DNA from: Sungkyunkwania multivorans
Lineage (GTDB): Bacteria > Bacteroidota > Bacteroidia > Flavobacteriales > Flavobacteriaceae
Length of the DNA: 64,000 nt
Direction of reading: 5' to 3'
Assembly (NCBI RefSeq): GCF_042675645.1
Contig: NZ_JBHTJH010000004.1
Location: 620,001-684,000 of the forward strand
Part shown: one piece after another, positions 41,946-50,747 of the stretch
Numbering within the stretch: the first letter of the stretch is position 1
Layout: the number at the start of each line of letters is the position of its first letter
The notes under the pieces: model-generated
The model's database searches: none
What the model saw: only the letters and a program-made list of their open reading frames with translations
What the model was told of the DNA's origin: nothing
Position numbers and translations under genes: made by a program

Positions 41946-42611
41946 ATGGAAGAACTCTTAAAGTTTAGTACACTTCAATCTTATTTGAAGCTACTGGCCT
42001 TATTCACGGCCTTGCTGGGCAGCATCTTATTTTATAAGTATGCGCATGGCAAGGCCAAATATTTCATTTTCTATCTTTGGATATTGTTTTTATTCGAGAT
42101 CTCCTATAAGGTGATCTATTATGAATTCTTTCCCGACATAAGGGCCTCTATCATTATTGGTAATATTTTCGATATAGTATCGCCGACGTTCATCCTATTT
42201 TGGTATAGAAATCTGGTGACCTCTACACAGAGCAAAAAGATCATTTTGGCACTTTGGGTCTTTTTTATAGTGGCCGTGGTGCTCAATTCGATCTTTCTCC
42301 AAGATATTTTGAATGATACTCAATTTTATACTACTTCGCTGGGAGTAATATTCATTTTTTTTTCAGCGATCATGTATTTTCGAGAAGTGCTCGAAGGGGA
42401 TTTTATTTTGAAGCTCAACCGTTCGGTCTATTTCTGGTTCAGTCTTGGAATTTTGATATTTTGTATCCCAGTACTTCCATTATGGATCATGATACAGGAG
42501 TTTCAATTTGAAGGTGAGGTGTATGGAGTGACCATGTTCATTGCGAATGTATTGATGCATTTATCGTTTATCATTGGAATTTTATGGAGCAAGAAGCAAT
42601 ACAACAGTTAA
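41946..42611 (+). CDS. Multi-pass membrane protein in the sensor operon
   Basis: The protein is 221 aa with about six or seven transmembrane helices (for example LKLLALFTALLGSILFY, YFIFYLWILFLFEISY, IILALWVFFIVAVVLNSIF, VYFWFSLGILIFCIPVL and TMFIANVLMHLSFIIGIL). It has no catalytic motif. The end overlaps the histidine kinase start by 28 nt, so the two are translationally coupled. The arrangement, a membrane module made as a separate chain before a short kinase, suggests it is the sensory membrane part of the pair. Other explanations cannot be excluded. Confidence 0.78.
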   Translation: MEELLKFSTLQSYLKLLALFTALLGSILFYKYAHGKAKYFIFYLWILFLFEISYKVIYYEFFPDIRASIIIGNIFDIVSPTFILFWYRNLVTSTQSKKIILALWVFFIVAVVLNSIFLQDILNDTQFYTTSLGVIFIFFSAIMYFREVLEGDFILKLNRSVYFWFSLGILIFCIPVLPLWIMIQEFQFEGEVYGVTMFIANVLMHLSFIIGILWSKKQYNS

Positions 42612-43414
42612 ACCAAGAGCTTACTACGCTGGTCATCGCGGTAACAGCCATATTGTTTCTCATGGTTGCTTTTGTGATCACGTTCTTCTCTATTTTTCAG
42701 AAAAGGAAAACAAAGCTGCTCATCGAGAAGGCAGAAGAGAAAATACGTTTCGATCACGAGCTTGCACAATCTCAAAATGAAATTCAGGAACAGACATTTC
42801 AAAACATCTCATGGGAACTGCACGATAACATAGGACAACTACTTTCAGTCGCTCGCATGCAACTGAACATGTTAAATTCTGAGGCTCCCGAAGAATTGAA
42901 GGTGCGGATCAAAGAAACCGGGGAGGTCGTAGGCAAGAGTTTGGCGGAATTACGAGCGCTTTCAAAAGCACTCAATACCGACTTTATTAAAAATATAGGT
43001 CTCACCAGAGCGCTAGACACCGAACTGCAACGCTATAACAAGCTTAATTTTTTGACTGCCACTTTCGAAGTTCATGGTGAAGAGATACATATAGATAGAA
43101 AGGACGAGATCATCATCTTTAGAATTTTGCAAGAGTTTTTCTCCAATGTCATAAAGCATTCAAAAGCCAGCGAGCTAAAGGTGACTCTTAACTATAACAA
43201 TCAGGAATTATACATCAGAGCAGAGGATAACGGCGTTGGATTTGATATAGAAAATGTCGAAAAAGGAAGCGGCCTGCTCAATATGCAAAGCAGAGCTTCA
43301 CTCATCAATGCCGATATTACCATAGATGCCAAGATAAATCGCGGTGTTTGCTTAATTTTGCGATACCCATTAACCAATTCCGATGATGATCGGGAACAAA
43401 CCAACCACCAATGA
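42584..43414 (+). CDS. NarL-family sensor histidine kinase (HisKA_3 type)
   Basis: The protein is 276 aa. It has one transmembrane helix (residues 15-38), a short coiled linker, then a dimerisation and phospho-acceptor helix with FQNISWELHDNIGQLLSVARMQL, H80 being the phosphorylation site. A C-terminal HATPase_c domain has an N-box-like FFSNVIKHSKASE and a G-box DNGVGF with GSGLLNMQSRA. It has almost no extracellular sensor of its own, which fits reliance on the membrane protein and lipoprotein encoded before it. The stop overlaps the response regulator start (ATGA), so a matched pair is likely. Confidence 0.9.
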   Translation: MEQEAIQQLNQELTTLVIAVTAILFLMVAFVITFFSIFQKRKTKLLIEKAEEKIRFDHELAQSQNEIQEQTFQNISWELHDNIGQLLSVARMQLNMLNSEAPEELKVRIKETGEVVGKSLAELRALSKALNTDFIKNIGLTRALDTELQRYNKLNFLTATFEVHGEEIHIDRKDEIIIFRILQEFFSNVIKHSKASELKVTLNYNNQELYIRAEDNGVGFDIENVEKGSGLLNMQSRASLINADITIDAKINRGVCLILRYPLTNSDDDREQTNHQ

Positions 43415-44052
43415 GAACATATTCAGTAGTCATAGTCGACGACCATTCGCTTTTTGCGCAATCCTTGCAGGGACTCATCAATTCTTTTGATGATTTTCAG
43501 GTCTTATATCACGTCAAGAATGGTAAAGAGCTTGTCCAAAAGTTAGAAAGCAACAGCAATGCGCCTGATGTTATTTTGTTAGACATCAACATGCCCGTAA
43601 TGAATGGTATAGAAACCATGGAATGGCTCAAGGAGCACCGTCCGGATCAGAAAGTGATCGTCCTGTCCATGGATGATGACGAGGAAACGATCATTCGTAT
43701 GCTTCGCAATGGCGCAAGGGGATATTTGTTGAAGGATATCGACCCCGATGTATTTAAAGATGCGCTCAACGATAGTATTCATAAAGGCTTCTATTATACC
43801 GATAGAATTTCCAAAACCTTGCTCGGCTCGCTTCATAAAGAAGAAAAAGGCGGCGTAAAGCTAAAAGAGCGTGAGCTCGAATTCTTGAAATTAGCTTGTA
43901 CCGAAAAGACCTATAAGGAAATTGCTGGTGATATGTTTCTAAGTCCAAAGACGATAGATGGTTATCGGGAGGCCTTGTTCGAAAAGCTTCAGGTGCGCAG
44001 TCGTATCGGACTCGTGCTGTACGCTATCAAAAATGAGATTTTCAAACCATAG
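43411..44052 (+). CDS. NarL/LuxR-type response regulator
   Basis: The protein is 213 aa. The receiver domain (1-125) has the acidic pocket D10/D11, phospho-acceptor D58 in VILLDINMPVMNG, a Ser/Thr region VIVLSMDDD and the K of LLKDID. The C-terminal LuxR-type HTH (148-205) reads LKLACTEKTYKEIAGDMFLSPKTIDGYREALFEKL. It is co-translated with the kinase at 42584-43414. The recurring GGGGAAATACCCC-like palindromes in this locus are plausible binding sites, since NarL-type dimers bind short inverted repeats. This link is inference. Confidence 0.92.
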   Translation: MRTYSVVIVDDHSLFAQSLQGLINSFDDFQVLYHVKNGKELVQKLESNSNAPDVILLDINMPVMNGIETMEWLKEHRPDQKVIVLSMDDDEETIIRMLRNGARGYLLKDIDPDVFKDALNDSIHKGFYYTDRISKTLLGSLHKEEKGGVKLKERELEFLKLACTEKTYKEIAGDMFLSPKTIDGYREALFEKLQVRSRIGLVLYAIKNEIFKP

Positions 44053-44071
44053 CGTGTTAGCTCCAAAATGC

Positions 44072-44107
44072 ATAACTTAGAATGCGCAACTAACCAATCT
44101 AAGTTAT
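44072..44107. promoter_or_regulatory. Perfect 10-bp inverted repeat before the Nramp-like gene
   Basis: ATAACTTAGA (44072-44081) and TCTAAGTTAT (44098-44107) are exact inverted copies with a 16-nt spacer. The right arm ends 4 nt before the TTG start at 44112. It could be an operator for the transporter/pxp operon, an mRNA hairpin covering the start, or the end of the response regulator transcript. No T-run follows, so a simple terminator is unlikely. Confidence 0.45.
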
Positions 44108-44111
44108 CCTC

Positions 44112-45308
44112 TTGAAGAATGTTTTTAAAGATATAGGCCCAGCGACACTCGTCACCGCGGCCTTCATAGGTCCAGGAACGGTCACTGTATGTACCCTTGC
44201 AGGTGCGACCTATGGTTTTGACCTGTTGTGGGCCATGCTTCTTTCAACCATTGCAACGCTCGTACTTCAAGAAATGTCTGCCCGAGTAGGTATTGTAACC
44301 CAAAAGGGGCTGTCGGATATCATTAGAACATCGATCGGATCACCGATATTGAAAGCGATGGTCATCATTCTAACGCTTTCGGCCATAGCCATTGGAAATG
44401 CAGCCTATGAAGCAGGGAATATCAGTGGAGGAATACTAGGGCTAGAGACACTTTTCGGGGAACAGCGTATTTCCGCACTCCTTATCGGAGCTGCTGCCTT
44501 CGTATTGCTTTACTTTGGGAATTATAAGATTTTGGAGCGTATTTTCATCGTTTTGGTGACGCTGATGAGTCTTTCGTTTATCGTTACGGCCTATATTACC
44601 AAACCAGATGTTTCTACCATACTCAAGGGCTTATTGACCCCTAAACTTCCAAAGGGAAGTTTGCTTACTGTGATAGGCCTCATCGGCACCACAGTGGTTC
44701 CCTACAACCTTTTTTTACATGCATCCTTGGTGAAGGAAAAATGGAACGCCCCAGAATATTTAGCAAACGCACGCCGAGATACCTTAATTGCAATTATACT
44801 TGGAGGTGTGGTGTCGATGGCGATCATCATTACTGCTGCCTCGATCTTTGGCTCAAAAATAACCAACGCTACCGATATGGCCAGGGGGCTAGAACCGCTT
44901 TACGGAAGGCTTGCCAAATATTTTCTTGCGGTGGGGCTTTTTGCTGCTGGAATCACCTCTGCCATTACGGCACCGCTCGCTACGGCCTATGTGGTGAAAG
45001 GATGCCTTGGTTGGAAAGGAGGCCTAAAATCCTGGGAATTCAGAGCGGTGTGGATGACCATATTGTTTCTGGGCGTGCTTTTTTCGTCTTTCGGAATAAA
45101 ATCGATAGAGATCATACAATTTGCGCAAGTCACAAATGGCCTATTACTTCCCTTGGTCGCAGGATTGCTACTATGGACGATGAATAAAAAGGATCTACTT
45201 GGTTCCTATCGAAATACCATTTGGCATAACTTGATAGGGTTGTTGATCGTTGCGGTCACCATATTCTTAGGGGGAAGAACGATACTATCAGTTTTTGGAT
45301 TAATTTAA
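44112..45308 (+). CDS. Nramp-related transporter linked to 5-oxoprolinase genes
   Basis: The protein is 398 aa with about 11 membrane helices of the Nramp (APC superfamily) fold. The start is TTG at 44112; no ATG lies near it, and the family's first helix requires this start. The TM1 motif is IGPGTVT (19-25) where true Nramp metal importers have DPGN. The TM6 motif is VPYNLFLHASL (196-206) where they have MPHNLYLHS. The key metal-binding Asp and Met are thus absent. Bacillus subtilis has a related gene (ycsG) next to ycsF-kipI-kipA, the same context as here. A role in uptake of 5-oxoproline or a related solute, rather than manganese, is my inference. It precedes pxpA by 4 nt. Confidence 0.85.
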   Translation: MKNVFKDIGPATLVTAAFIGPGTVTVCTLAGATYGFDLLWAMLLSTIATLVLQEMSARVGIVTQKGLSDIIRTSIGSPILKAMVIILTLSAIAIGNAAYEAGNISGGILGLETLFGEQRISALLIGAAAFVLLYFGNYKILERIFIVLVTLMSLSFIVTAYITKPDVSTILKGLLTPKLPKGSLLTVIGLIGTTVVPYNLFLHASLVKEKWNAPEYLANARRDTLIAIILGGVVSMAIIITAASIFGSKITNATDMARGLEPLYGRLAKYFLAVGLFAAGITSAITAPLATAYVVKGCLGWKGGLKSWEFRAVWMTILFLGVLFSSFGIKSIEIIQFAQVTNGLLLPLVAGLLLWTMNKKDLLGSYRNTIWHNLIGLLIVAVTIFLGGRTILSVFGLI

Positions 45309-45312
45309 TGTC

Positions 45313-46053
45313 ATGCAGCACAAAATCATTGATATCAATAGCGATCTTGGCGAAGGTATGGGGAATGACGCAGAGATGATGCGATTTATTTCTTCATGTA
45401 ATATTGCTTGCGGTGGCCACTATGGCGATGAGACCTCCATGAGCAAAACCATTCGTTTAGCATTAGACCATAACGTTCGCATTGGAGCTCACCCCTCGTT
45501 TCCAGATAAACAAAATTTTGGAAGGTTGCCAGTGGATATCTCAAGCGAAGATCTAAAAGCATCATTGTATGAACAGCTGCTCGATTTTAAAAGTATTCTA
45601 GATTCAGAAGGGGGGAAGCTACATCACATAAAACCACATGGCGCACTTTATAATCTGCTAAAAATGGACATGGACCTAGCTGATTTATTTTTAGATGTCA
45701 CATGTAAATATTTCCCTAAAAGTATATTATATGTTTCCCCAGATTCCTCGATCTTAGAGAGAGCAGAGCATAGAGGAGCAAGGTGCTGGATCGAGGCTTT
45801 TGCCGATCGAAATTATAACGATGACCTGTCTTTGGTCCCAAGGTCGCAACCAGATGCGGTCATCGAGAATGCTGCTGCTGTTTTGGCACATGTGAACCCA
45901 ATGATCTTAAAAGGGCACATTAAGACGGTTTCGGGCAATAGAAAGTCTATCTCACCTCGAACACTTTGCGTGCATGGAGACCATCCGAATGCGCTCGAAA
46001 TAGCAAGGGCTTTAAATATGAATGTTAAAGAACTGAATATTACCATTGGTTAG
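45313..46053 (+). CDS. pxpA: 5-oxoprolinase subunit A (LamB/YcsF family)
   Basis: The protein is 246 aa, the normal family length. The signature IIDINSDLGEGMGNDAEMMRFISSCNIACGGHYGD at the N-terminus and HIKPHGALYN in the middle are the conserved YcsF metal- and substrate-site motifs. HGDHPNALEIAR lies near the end. With PxpB and PxpC it forms the ATP-dependent prokaryotic 5-oxoprolinase, which opens pyroglutamate to glutamate in the cytoplasm. It overlaps pxpB by 8 nt and follows the transporter by 4 nt. Confidence 0.93.
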   Translation: MQHKIIDINSDLGEGMGNDAEMMRFISSCNIACGGHYGDETSMSKTIRLALDHNVRIGAHPSFPDKQNFGRLPVDISSEDLKASLYEQLLDFKSILDSEGGKLHHIKPHGALYNLLKMDMDLADLFLDVTCKYFPKSILYVSPDSSILERAEHRGARCWIEAFADRNYNDDLSLVPRSQPDAVIENAAAVLAHVNPMILKGHIKTVSGNRKSISPRTLCVHGDHPNALEIARALNMNVKELNITIG

Positions 46054-46780
46054 ATACAATTTAACATATAAACCGCTTGGAAAAGCCGCAATTTTGGTTG
46101 AATGGCCGAAGAAAACAAGTCAGGAACAACTTTATGATATATTGGGATTCGTCGATAATATTGAAAAATCAAATATTAAAGTAATTATTGAGTTGAATTT
46201 TTCATACAACTCATTATTAATTAGTTATGAAAATTTAAAGATTGATTTTTTCAAGTTAAAACATATGTTGGAATCGGTATATGCGTCGATTGACGGTCAA
46301 ATTCCTAGAACATTTAAGAAATGGAAGTTGCCCGTTTGTTATGAGGACGAATTTGCCATTGATATCGATGATCTTTCCATGCAGATCGGGTTGACAAAAC
46401 CAACCATCATCGACGTACATTCTAAAAGTGAATATACTGTTTTTTTTATTGGGTTTCTGCCTGGATTTCTATATTTACATGGTTTACCGGAACAATTGCA
46501 TTTTCCTCGCAAATCGAAGCCAAGATCAAAGGTGTCTAAGGGTGCAGTAGGCATCGGAGGAGATCAAACGGGTATTTATCCGACAACGTCACCAGGAGGA
46601 TGGCATATCATAGGAAATTGTCCCATAGAACTTTTCAGACTTAACTCCACAAAACCTTGCTTTGCTGCGCCTGGTGATATTATTCAATTTTTCCCTGTTT
46701 CAAAAAATGAGCATACACAGATCCTCTCGAATTCGTCATCAGAGAAACATATATTAGAATGGGAGGTGTACCATGGCTAA
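46046..46780 (+). CDS. pxpB: 5-oxoprolinase subunit B (KipI-like)
   Basis: The protein is 244 aa. Family blocks are YKPLGKAAILVEW at the start, then FFIGFLPGFLYLHGLPEQLHFPRKSKPRSKVSKGAVGIGGDQTGIYPTTSPGGWHIIG, the near-invariant core of the KipI/PxpB family. The start appears to be TTG at 46046, inside the end of pxpA; the next in-frame ATG would delete the N-terminal domain. The first 300 nt are more AT-rich than their surroundings. It overlaps pxpC by 8 nt. Confidence 0.92.
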   Translation: MVRYNLTYKPLGKAAILVEWPKKTSQEQLYDILGFVDNIEKSNIKVIIELNFSYNSLLISYENLKIDFFKLKHMLESVYASIDGQIPRTFKKWKLPVCYEDEFAIDIDDLSMQIGLTKPTIIDVHSKSEYTVFFIGFLPGFLYLHGLPEQLHFPRKSKPRSKVSKGAVGIGGDQTGIYPTTSPGGWHIIGNCPIELFRLNSTKPCFAAPGDIIQFFPVSKNEHTQILSNSSSEKHILEWEVYHG

Positions 46781-47627
46781 GATCACTGTATTGGCGCCTG
46801 GCTTTTTTAGTTCGTTTCAGGATATGGGAAGGATGGGATTTCGCAAATTTGGTGTCCCCTGTTCTGGTGCGATGGATAGTTATTCATATCGATTGGCCAA
46901 TGCGATCGTGAATAACAAAAATAACGAAGCGGCCATCGAATGTACTTTGACAGGGCCAACATTACAATTTGGTTCTAATACAATTTTGACGATCGTAGGG
47001 GCCGATGGTTCCCCTATGATCAATGGTAGGCCTTGCAAAATAAATTCACTTTTGACCGTCGTGAAAGACGATATCCTTTCTTTCGGAAAATTGAAATATG
47101 GGGTGCGGTATTATATCGCGGTAAAAGGTGGATTTGATGTCACTGAAATCCTTGAAAGTAAAAGTTATTACAAAGGTATAGCGGACCACCTTTTATTAAA
47201 GGAGGGTGATATCATTAGTATTACCGATAACGATACAGGTTTGCTTCATACCAATGCCAATGTGCGAACGCGGCTGACACACTTTAACACACCAAATATT
47301 ACAGTGACTCCCGGGCCAGAGTTCGAAAGCATGCTGTATTCTCAACAATTACAGCTTTTCAAATCCGACTTTATAATTTCAAAGCACAATAATAGAATGG
47401 CCTATCAGCTGGAAGGAGCGGTCGAAAATGACCTTGGTTCGATGATCACAGGGCCAGTGTTGCCCGGGACGGTGCAGCTCACCTCCTCCGGACAATTGAT
47501 CGTCTTAATGAGAGATGCACAGACCACTGGAGGGTATCCTAGAGTGTTACAGCTAACAGAAGAGGGCATCAATAGGTTGTCGCAGAAACGACAAGGCGAT
47601 GTCATCAGATTCCGAGCAGAAAATTAA
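46773..47627 (+). CDS. pxpC: 5-oxoprolinase subunit C (KipA-like, biotin-dependent carboxyltransferase fold)
   Basis: The protein is 284 aa. Conserved blocks are VLAPGFFSSFQDMGRMGFRKFGVPCSGAMD at the N-terminus, NNEAAIECTLTGPTL, and the C-terminal GTVQLTSSGQLIVLMRDAQTTGGYPRVLQL. These are typical of the KipA/PxpC family. It completes the pxpABC set. Its 3' end overlaps the convergent membrane protein gene by 4 nt. Confidence 0.92.
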   Translation: MAKITVLAPGFFSSFQDMGRMGFRKFGVPCSGAMDSYSYRLANAIVNNKNNEAAIECTLTGPTLQFGSNTILTIVGADGSPMINGRPCKINSLLTVVKDDILSFGKLKYGVRYYIAVKGGFDVTEILESKSYYKGIADHLLLKEGDIISITDNDTGLLHTNANVRTRLTHFNTPNITVTPGPEFESMLYSQQLQLFKSDFIISKHNNRMAYQLEGAVENDLGSMITGPVLPGTVQLTSSGQLIVLMRDAQTTGGYPRVLQLTEEGINRLSQKRQGDVIRFRAEN

Positions 47628-48403
47628 TCCTCGTTCTCTGGCGTACCAATGAGATCGATATCCGATGTCTCTTCTATGTTTACAATGTTATGGTAGATCG
47701 AGAACATCATCGTATATATAAAAGGCAGGGTAAAGAGAACGCCGATCAAACAGGCGACCAATCCGATCATCGAGCAAATAAACCCTACAATTAGGAGTAG
47801 CAGGATCATTAGAAAATGCTTGCCTCCAATTCTTATAGAATCCTTGATCGCCTCCACACCATCGTAATCTCTAAAAATGATCAATGGATATATACATAAT
47901 GTCAATACGGAAATGATGATCGATAGCGGTACTTGAATAAAAGCGAGGCCAAAATATTGTGTAGGTAAGGTGATTGCCAAGGTAACGATGGCCACAATGG
48001 AGGCTGCCACAATGATATGGTTAAAATAAGGCTGTTTATAATATCTGAACAAGATGCCTATCTCTGGGGTTTCATTTCTATAGCCCACCTCGCACATCTT
48101 ATAGAAGCCGGCAGAGATTGGAGCTACGAGCAAACCTAGCACAAAACCAAGAAGACTAGTTTTCAGTAGGTATGGCCAGCTTTGACTTAATGCTGCAAAG
48201 TCATCGGGGTCCGTTACAGCTTGCTCAAAGATGTTTCCAAATAGAGCGAAGAAAACTACAAAATAGATCGCTCCGGCAATGACTGCAACAACTAGAATAC
48301 CGAGTAAAAGTTGAAGAAATATCTTCTTATACAACTCAAATGCATCTTCAAATACTTTTCCAAACTCTAGATTATTGGTTTGTTCAATGTTTACTTTTTT
48401 CAT
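47624..48403 (-). CDS. Multi-pass membrane protein of unknown function
   Basis: The protein is 259 aa. After a 28-residue soluble start (VFEDAFELYKKIF) come about six hydrophobic helices, including LLGILVVAVIAGAIYFVVFFALF, LLGFVLGLLVAPISAGFY, IVAASIVAIVTLAITLP, VPLSIIISVLTLCIYPLIIF and FLMILLLLIVGFICSMIGLVACLIG. The pattern resembles small bacterial integral membrane proteins of the DUF975 type. There is no catalytic motif. It is convergent with pxpC and probably monocistronic, being 31 nt past the nitroreductase gene on the same strand. Confidence 0.75.
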   Translation of the reverse strand: MKKVNIEQTNNLEFGKVFEDAFELYKKIFLQLLLGILVVAVIAGAIYFVVFFALFGNIFEQAVTDPDDFAALSQSWPYLLKTSLLGFVLGLLVAPISAGFYKMCEVGYRNETPEIGILFRYYKQPYFNHIIVAASIVAIVTLAITLPTQYFGLAFIQVPLSIIISVLTLCIYPLIIFRDYDGVEAIKDSIRIGGKHFLMILLLLIVGFICSMIGLVACLIGVLFTLPFIYTMMFSIYHNIVNIEETSDIDLIGTPENED

Positions 48404-48434
48404 CTTTAAGGCAGGTATATTTTAAGTTTTAAAT

Positions 48435-49166
48435 TTAGATTTTTTTATAGACTTCATCAAAAGGCACACGAAATCTTGGACCATAAATGCCTTTTTCGTC
48501 TCTTACGCCACAAGCGATGACCATATTTATCTCGGCTGACCACGGCAAACCTAAAATGTTCTTCACCCGTATCGTGTCGCTGCCTTCCATTGGGCAGGTG
48601 TCGTAATCGATTGCCGCCATGCTGTTCATAAAATTACCCGCAGCAAGGCCAGCACTTTTATGGGCTACGATGCGCATATCGCTGCGTCGCACTTGTCGAT
48701 AAATAGGTCGAAAAAAACCTATGATAGTAAAGACAAATAGTTTTATCCATCCCAGAATACCAAGAAAGTCAGTATAAATTGAAGGAATTACTTTACGGTA
48801 ATAGTCCAAGGATTGTTTCTTTCGCTTTTCAGAGACCGCCTCAGGTTTCCCATTGAATAATTCTTTAAGAAAATTCACATTTGCCTTGGCGCGTTTTCTC
48901 CAAAGATCTTTTCTTACGACGATCACTACAAGTTGTTTGGCTGTCCTGGCAGCATTCTGTCCCAGGCAGGCCTTTGTCATTTTCTCCAAAGTTTCCGCGT
49001 CGGTCACATGATAAAATTCCCATAGCTGCAGATTGCTACTAGTAGCGGCAAGGGCTGCATTCTCAATACATGTCTTTACCTTTTGTGTGTCGATCTCAAC
49101 ATCTTTTCTAAAAATCCTTACCGAACGACGATAAGCTATGGCCTCACTTACTGTTCTTTCTCTCAT
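48435..49166 (-). CDS. Nitroreductase-family flavoprotein
   Basis: The protein is 243 aa. The N-terminus VSEAIAYRRSVRIFRKDVEIDTQKVKTCIENAALAATSSNLQLWEFYHV is the FMN-binding nitroreductase start, with R13-S-V-R and the SSNLQ loop. A later block HKSAGLAAGNFMNSMAAIDYDTCPMEGSD and VIACGVRDEKG fits the rest of the fold. There is an insertion of about 50 residues (105-155) with a hydrophobic segment (FLGILGWIKLFVFTIIGFF), unusual for the family and possibly a membrane contact. Its ATG overlaps the aldehyde dehydrogenase stop by one base, so the two form an operon. The substrate is unknown. Confidence 0.85.
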   Translation of the reverse strand: MRERTVSEAIAYRRSVRIFRKDVEIDTQKVKTCIENAALAATSSNLQLWEFYHVTDAETLEKMTKACLGQNAARTAKQLVVIVVRKDLWRKRAKANVNFLKELFNGKPEAVSEKRKKQSLDYYRKVIPSIYTDFLGILGWIKLFVFTIIGFFRPIYRQVRRSDMRIVAHKSAGLAAGNFMNSMAAIDYDTCPMEGSDTIRVKNILGLPWSAEINMVIACGVRDEKGIYGPRFRVPFDEVYKKI

Positions 49167-50593
49167 TAAAAGTACTTTAAGAAGGTTTTCAGCTTCGTTA
49201 ACTTTCCTTTGTAGGGGGCATATCTTACTGGTACATCCAACCAGTTGGCGCGTTTTACCACCGGCTTAAAATGAGAGAATGTGTCAAAGCTCAACTTGCC
49301 ATGGTAGGCGCCAATACCACTATTGCCAACACCACCAAAGGGGAGTCTATGATTGGCAAAGTGAACGATCGTATCATTGATGGCACCTCCACCAAACGAG
49401 TATTTCTCGATGATTCTTTGCGAAAACGCCTTATCGGTAGAGAACACATAGAGCGATAGTGGTTTGTCATAACTACTTATAATGGCCTCGATATCTTCTT
49501 GATCTCTATAAGTGACCAGCGGTAAAATAGGCCCAAATATCTCATCCTTCATTACCTCGCTATCCAACTTTGGGTTATCGAGGAGCGTCGGAGCGATATA
49601 AAGATCGTTGAGGTCCTGTTGACCACCAACAAGAATCTCTTCTCCCTCTAACATTTTCGTCAAGCGATGAAAGTTCTTTTCATTTACGATACGCGGCAAG
49701 TCTGGCGATGCCTTTGGGTCCTTGCCATAGGCATTTTCAATTTCGTCTTTTACAGCTCTTACAAAATCGTGCTTCGCTTTGGCATTGATCAAAATATAGT
49801 CTGGAGCGATACACGTTTGCCCACCATTCAAAAATTTTCCCCAAACGATACGGCGTGCTGCCAATTTTATGTTGGCAGTGTCATCTACAATACAGGGATT
49901 CTTTCCACCTAATTCTAAGGTGGTAGGGGTTAGATGCTTTGCTGCGGCCTTTGCAACGATCCTTCCTACGGCGACACTTCCTGTAAAAAAGATATAATCC
50001 CATTTTTTTGAAAGGAGGGCCTCAGAAACGGGTACACCACCCTCAAAAACAGCAACATGCGCTTCTTCAAAAACCGCGCTGACGATCTCCGATACTACCT
50101 TAGAGGTATTCATCGTTAGTTCGGATGGCTTTACAACTACTGTATTTCCAGCGGCGACAGCGCCGATCAAGGGGGCCATCGCTAGCTGAAAAGGATAGTT
50201 CCAAGGTGCGATGACCAAGGTCGCCCCATAAGGTTCGGGGTAGATCTTATCGCTAGAGGGGAAATTTAACATCGACGGAAAGACGCGCTTTGGTTTTGAC
50301 CATGAATTGATTTTCTTCAACATCAGGTCCAATTCTGAGATGACGACCCCTGTTTCGGAAAGCACGGATTCAAATACAGGCTTTTTAAAATCTGCTTCCA
50401 AAGCCGCAAAGATATCTTGCTCTCTCGCCAATATTTCTTGCTTTAGCCTCTTGAGTGCTGCTTTTCTAAAAGCAATATCTTTTGTCTTTTGACTGTCAAA
50501 TAGTTCCCGCTGTTTTTTTTGTATAGTCGCAACATCGTGTTCAATATTTTTGGGCTTTTCCTTTTCGATTTCTTGCGCGGTTTCCATGGTCAT
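49166..50593 (-). CDS. Aldehyde dehydrogenase family protein
   Basis: The protein has 475 aa from ATG 50593; a longer frame begins with TTG at 50611, and ATG 50587 is also possible. Family motifs are VIAPWNYPFQLAMAPLIGAVAAGNTVVVKPSE (cofactor site), FFTGSVAVGRIVAKAA, LELGGKNPC with the general base Glu, and GGQTCIAPDY with the catalytic Cys. The C-terminal PFGGVGNSGIGAYHGKLSFDTFSH is typical of the class 3/fatty aldehyde dehydrogenase group (YwdH/AlkH-like). It likely oxidises medium- or long-chain aldehydes in the cytoplasm. It is the first gene of an operon with the nitroreductase. Confidence 0.9.
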   Translation of the reverse strand: MTMETAQEIEKEKPKNIEHDVATIQKKQRELFDSQKTKDIAFRKAALKRLKQEILAREQDIFAALEADFKKPVFESVLSETGVVISELDLMLKKINSWSKPKRVFPSMLNFPSSDKIYPEPYGATLVIAPWNYPFQLAMAPLIGAVAAGNTVVVKPSELTMNTSKVVSEIVSAVFEEAHVAVFEGGVPVSEALLSKKWDYIFFTGSVAVGRIVAKAAAKHLTPTTLELGGKNPCIVDDTANIKLAARRIVWGKFLNGGQTCIAPDYILINAKAKHDFVRAVKDEIENAYGKDPKASPDLPRIVNEKNFHRLTKMLEGEEILVGGQQDLNDLYIAPTLLDNPKLDSEVMKDEIFGPILPLVTYRDQEDIEAIISSYDKPLSLYVFSTDKAFSQRIIEKYSFGGGAINDTIVHFANHRLPFGGVGNSGIGAYHGKLSFDTFSHFKPVVKRANWLDVPVRYAPYKGKLTKLKTFLKYF

Positions 50594-50747
50594 AGTTTTA
50601 TTAGTGCACAATGTATAAAATTTCTATAAACATTATGTCCATCATTTAGGCACATCGTCATTTTTTGTTGAATAGGTCTAATGACAAATGTCATATTTTT
50701 TTTTGATGGCTCTGACTAATTTCGGGTAAACCAATACATTATAAGTG

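Noticed and set aside
44112..45308. Straightforward annotation as an MntH manganese importer
   Set aside because: The DPGN and MPHN metal-site motifs are replaced by GPGT and VPYN, and the genomic context is 5-oxoproline metabolism.
50681..50694. ATGACA-AA-TGTCAT palindrome before the TonB-family gene
   Set aside because: It is short, lies in AT-rich sequence and has no second copy in the window. It could be an operator but the evidence is too thin for a feature.
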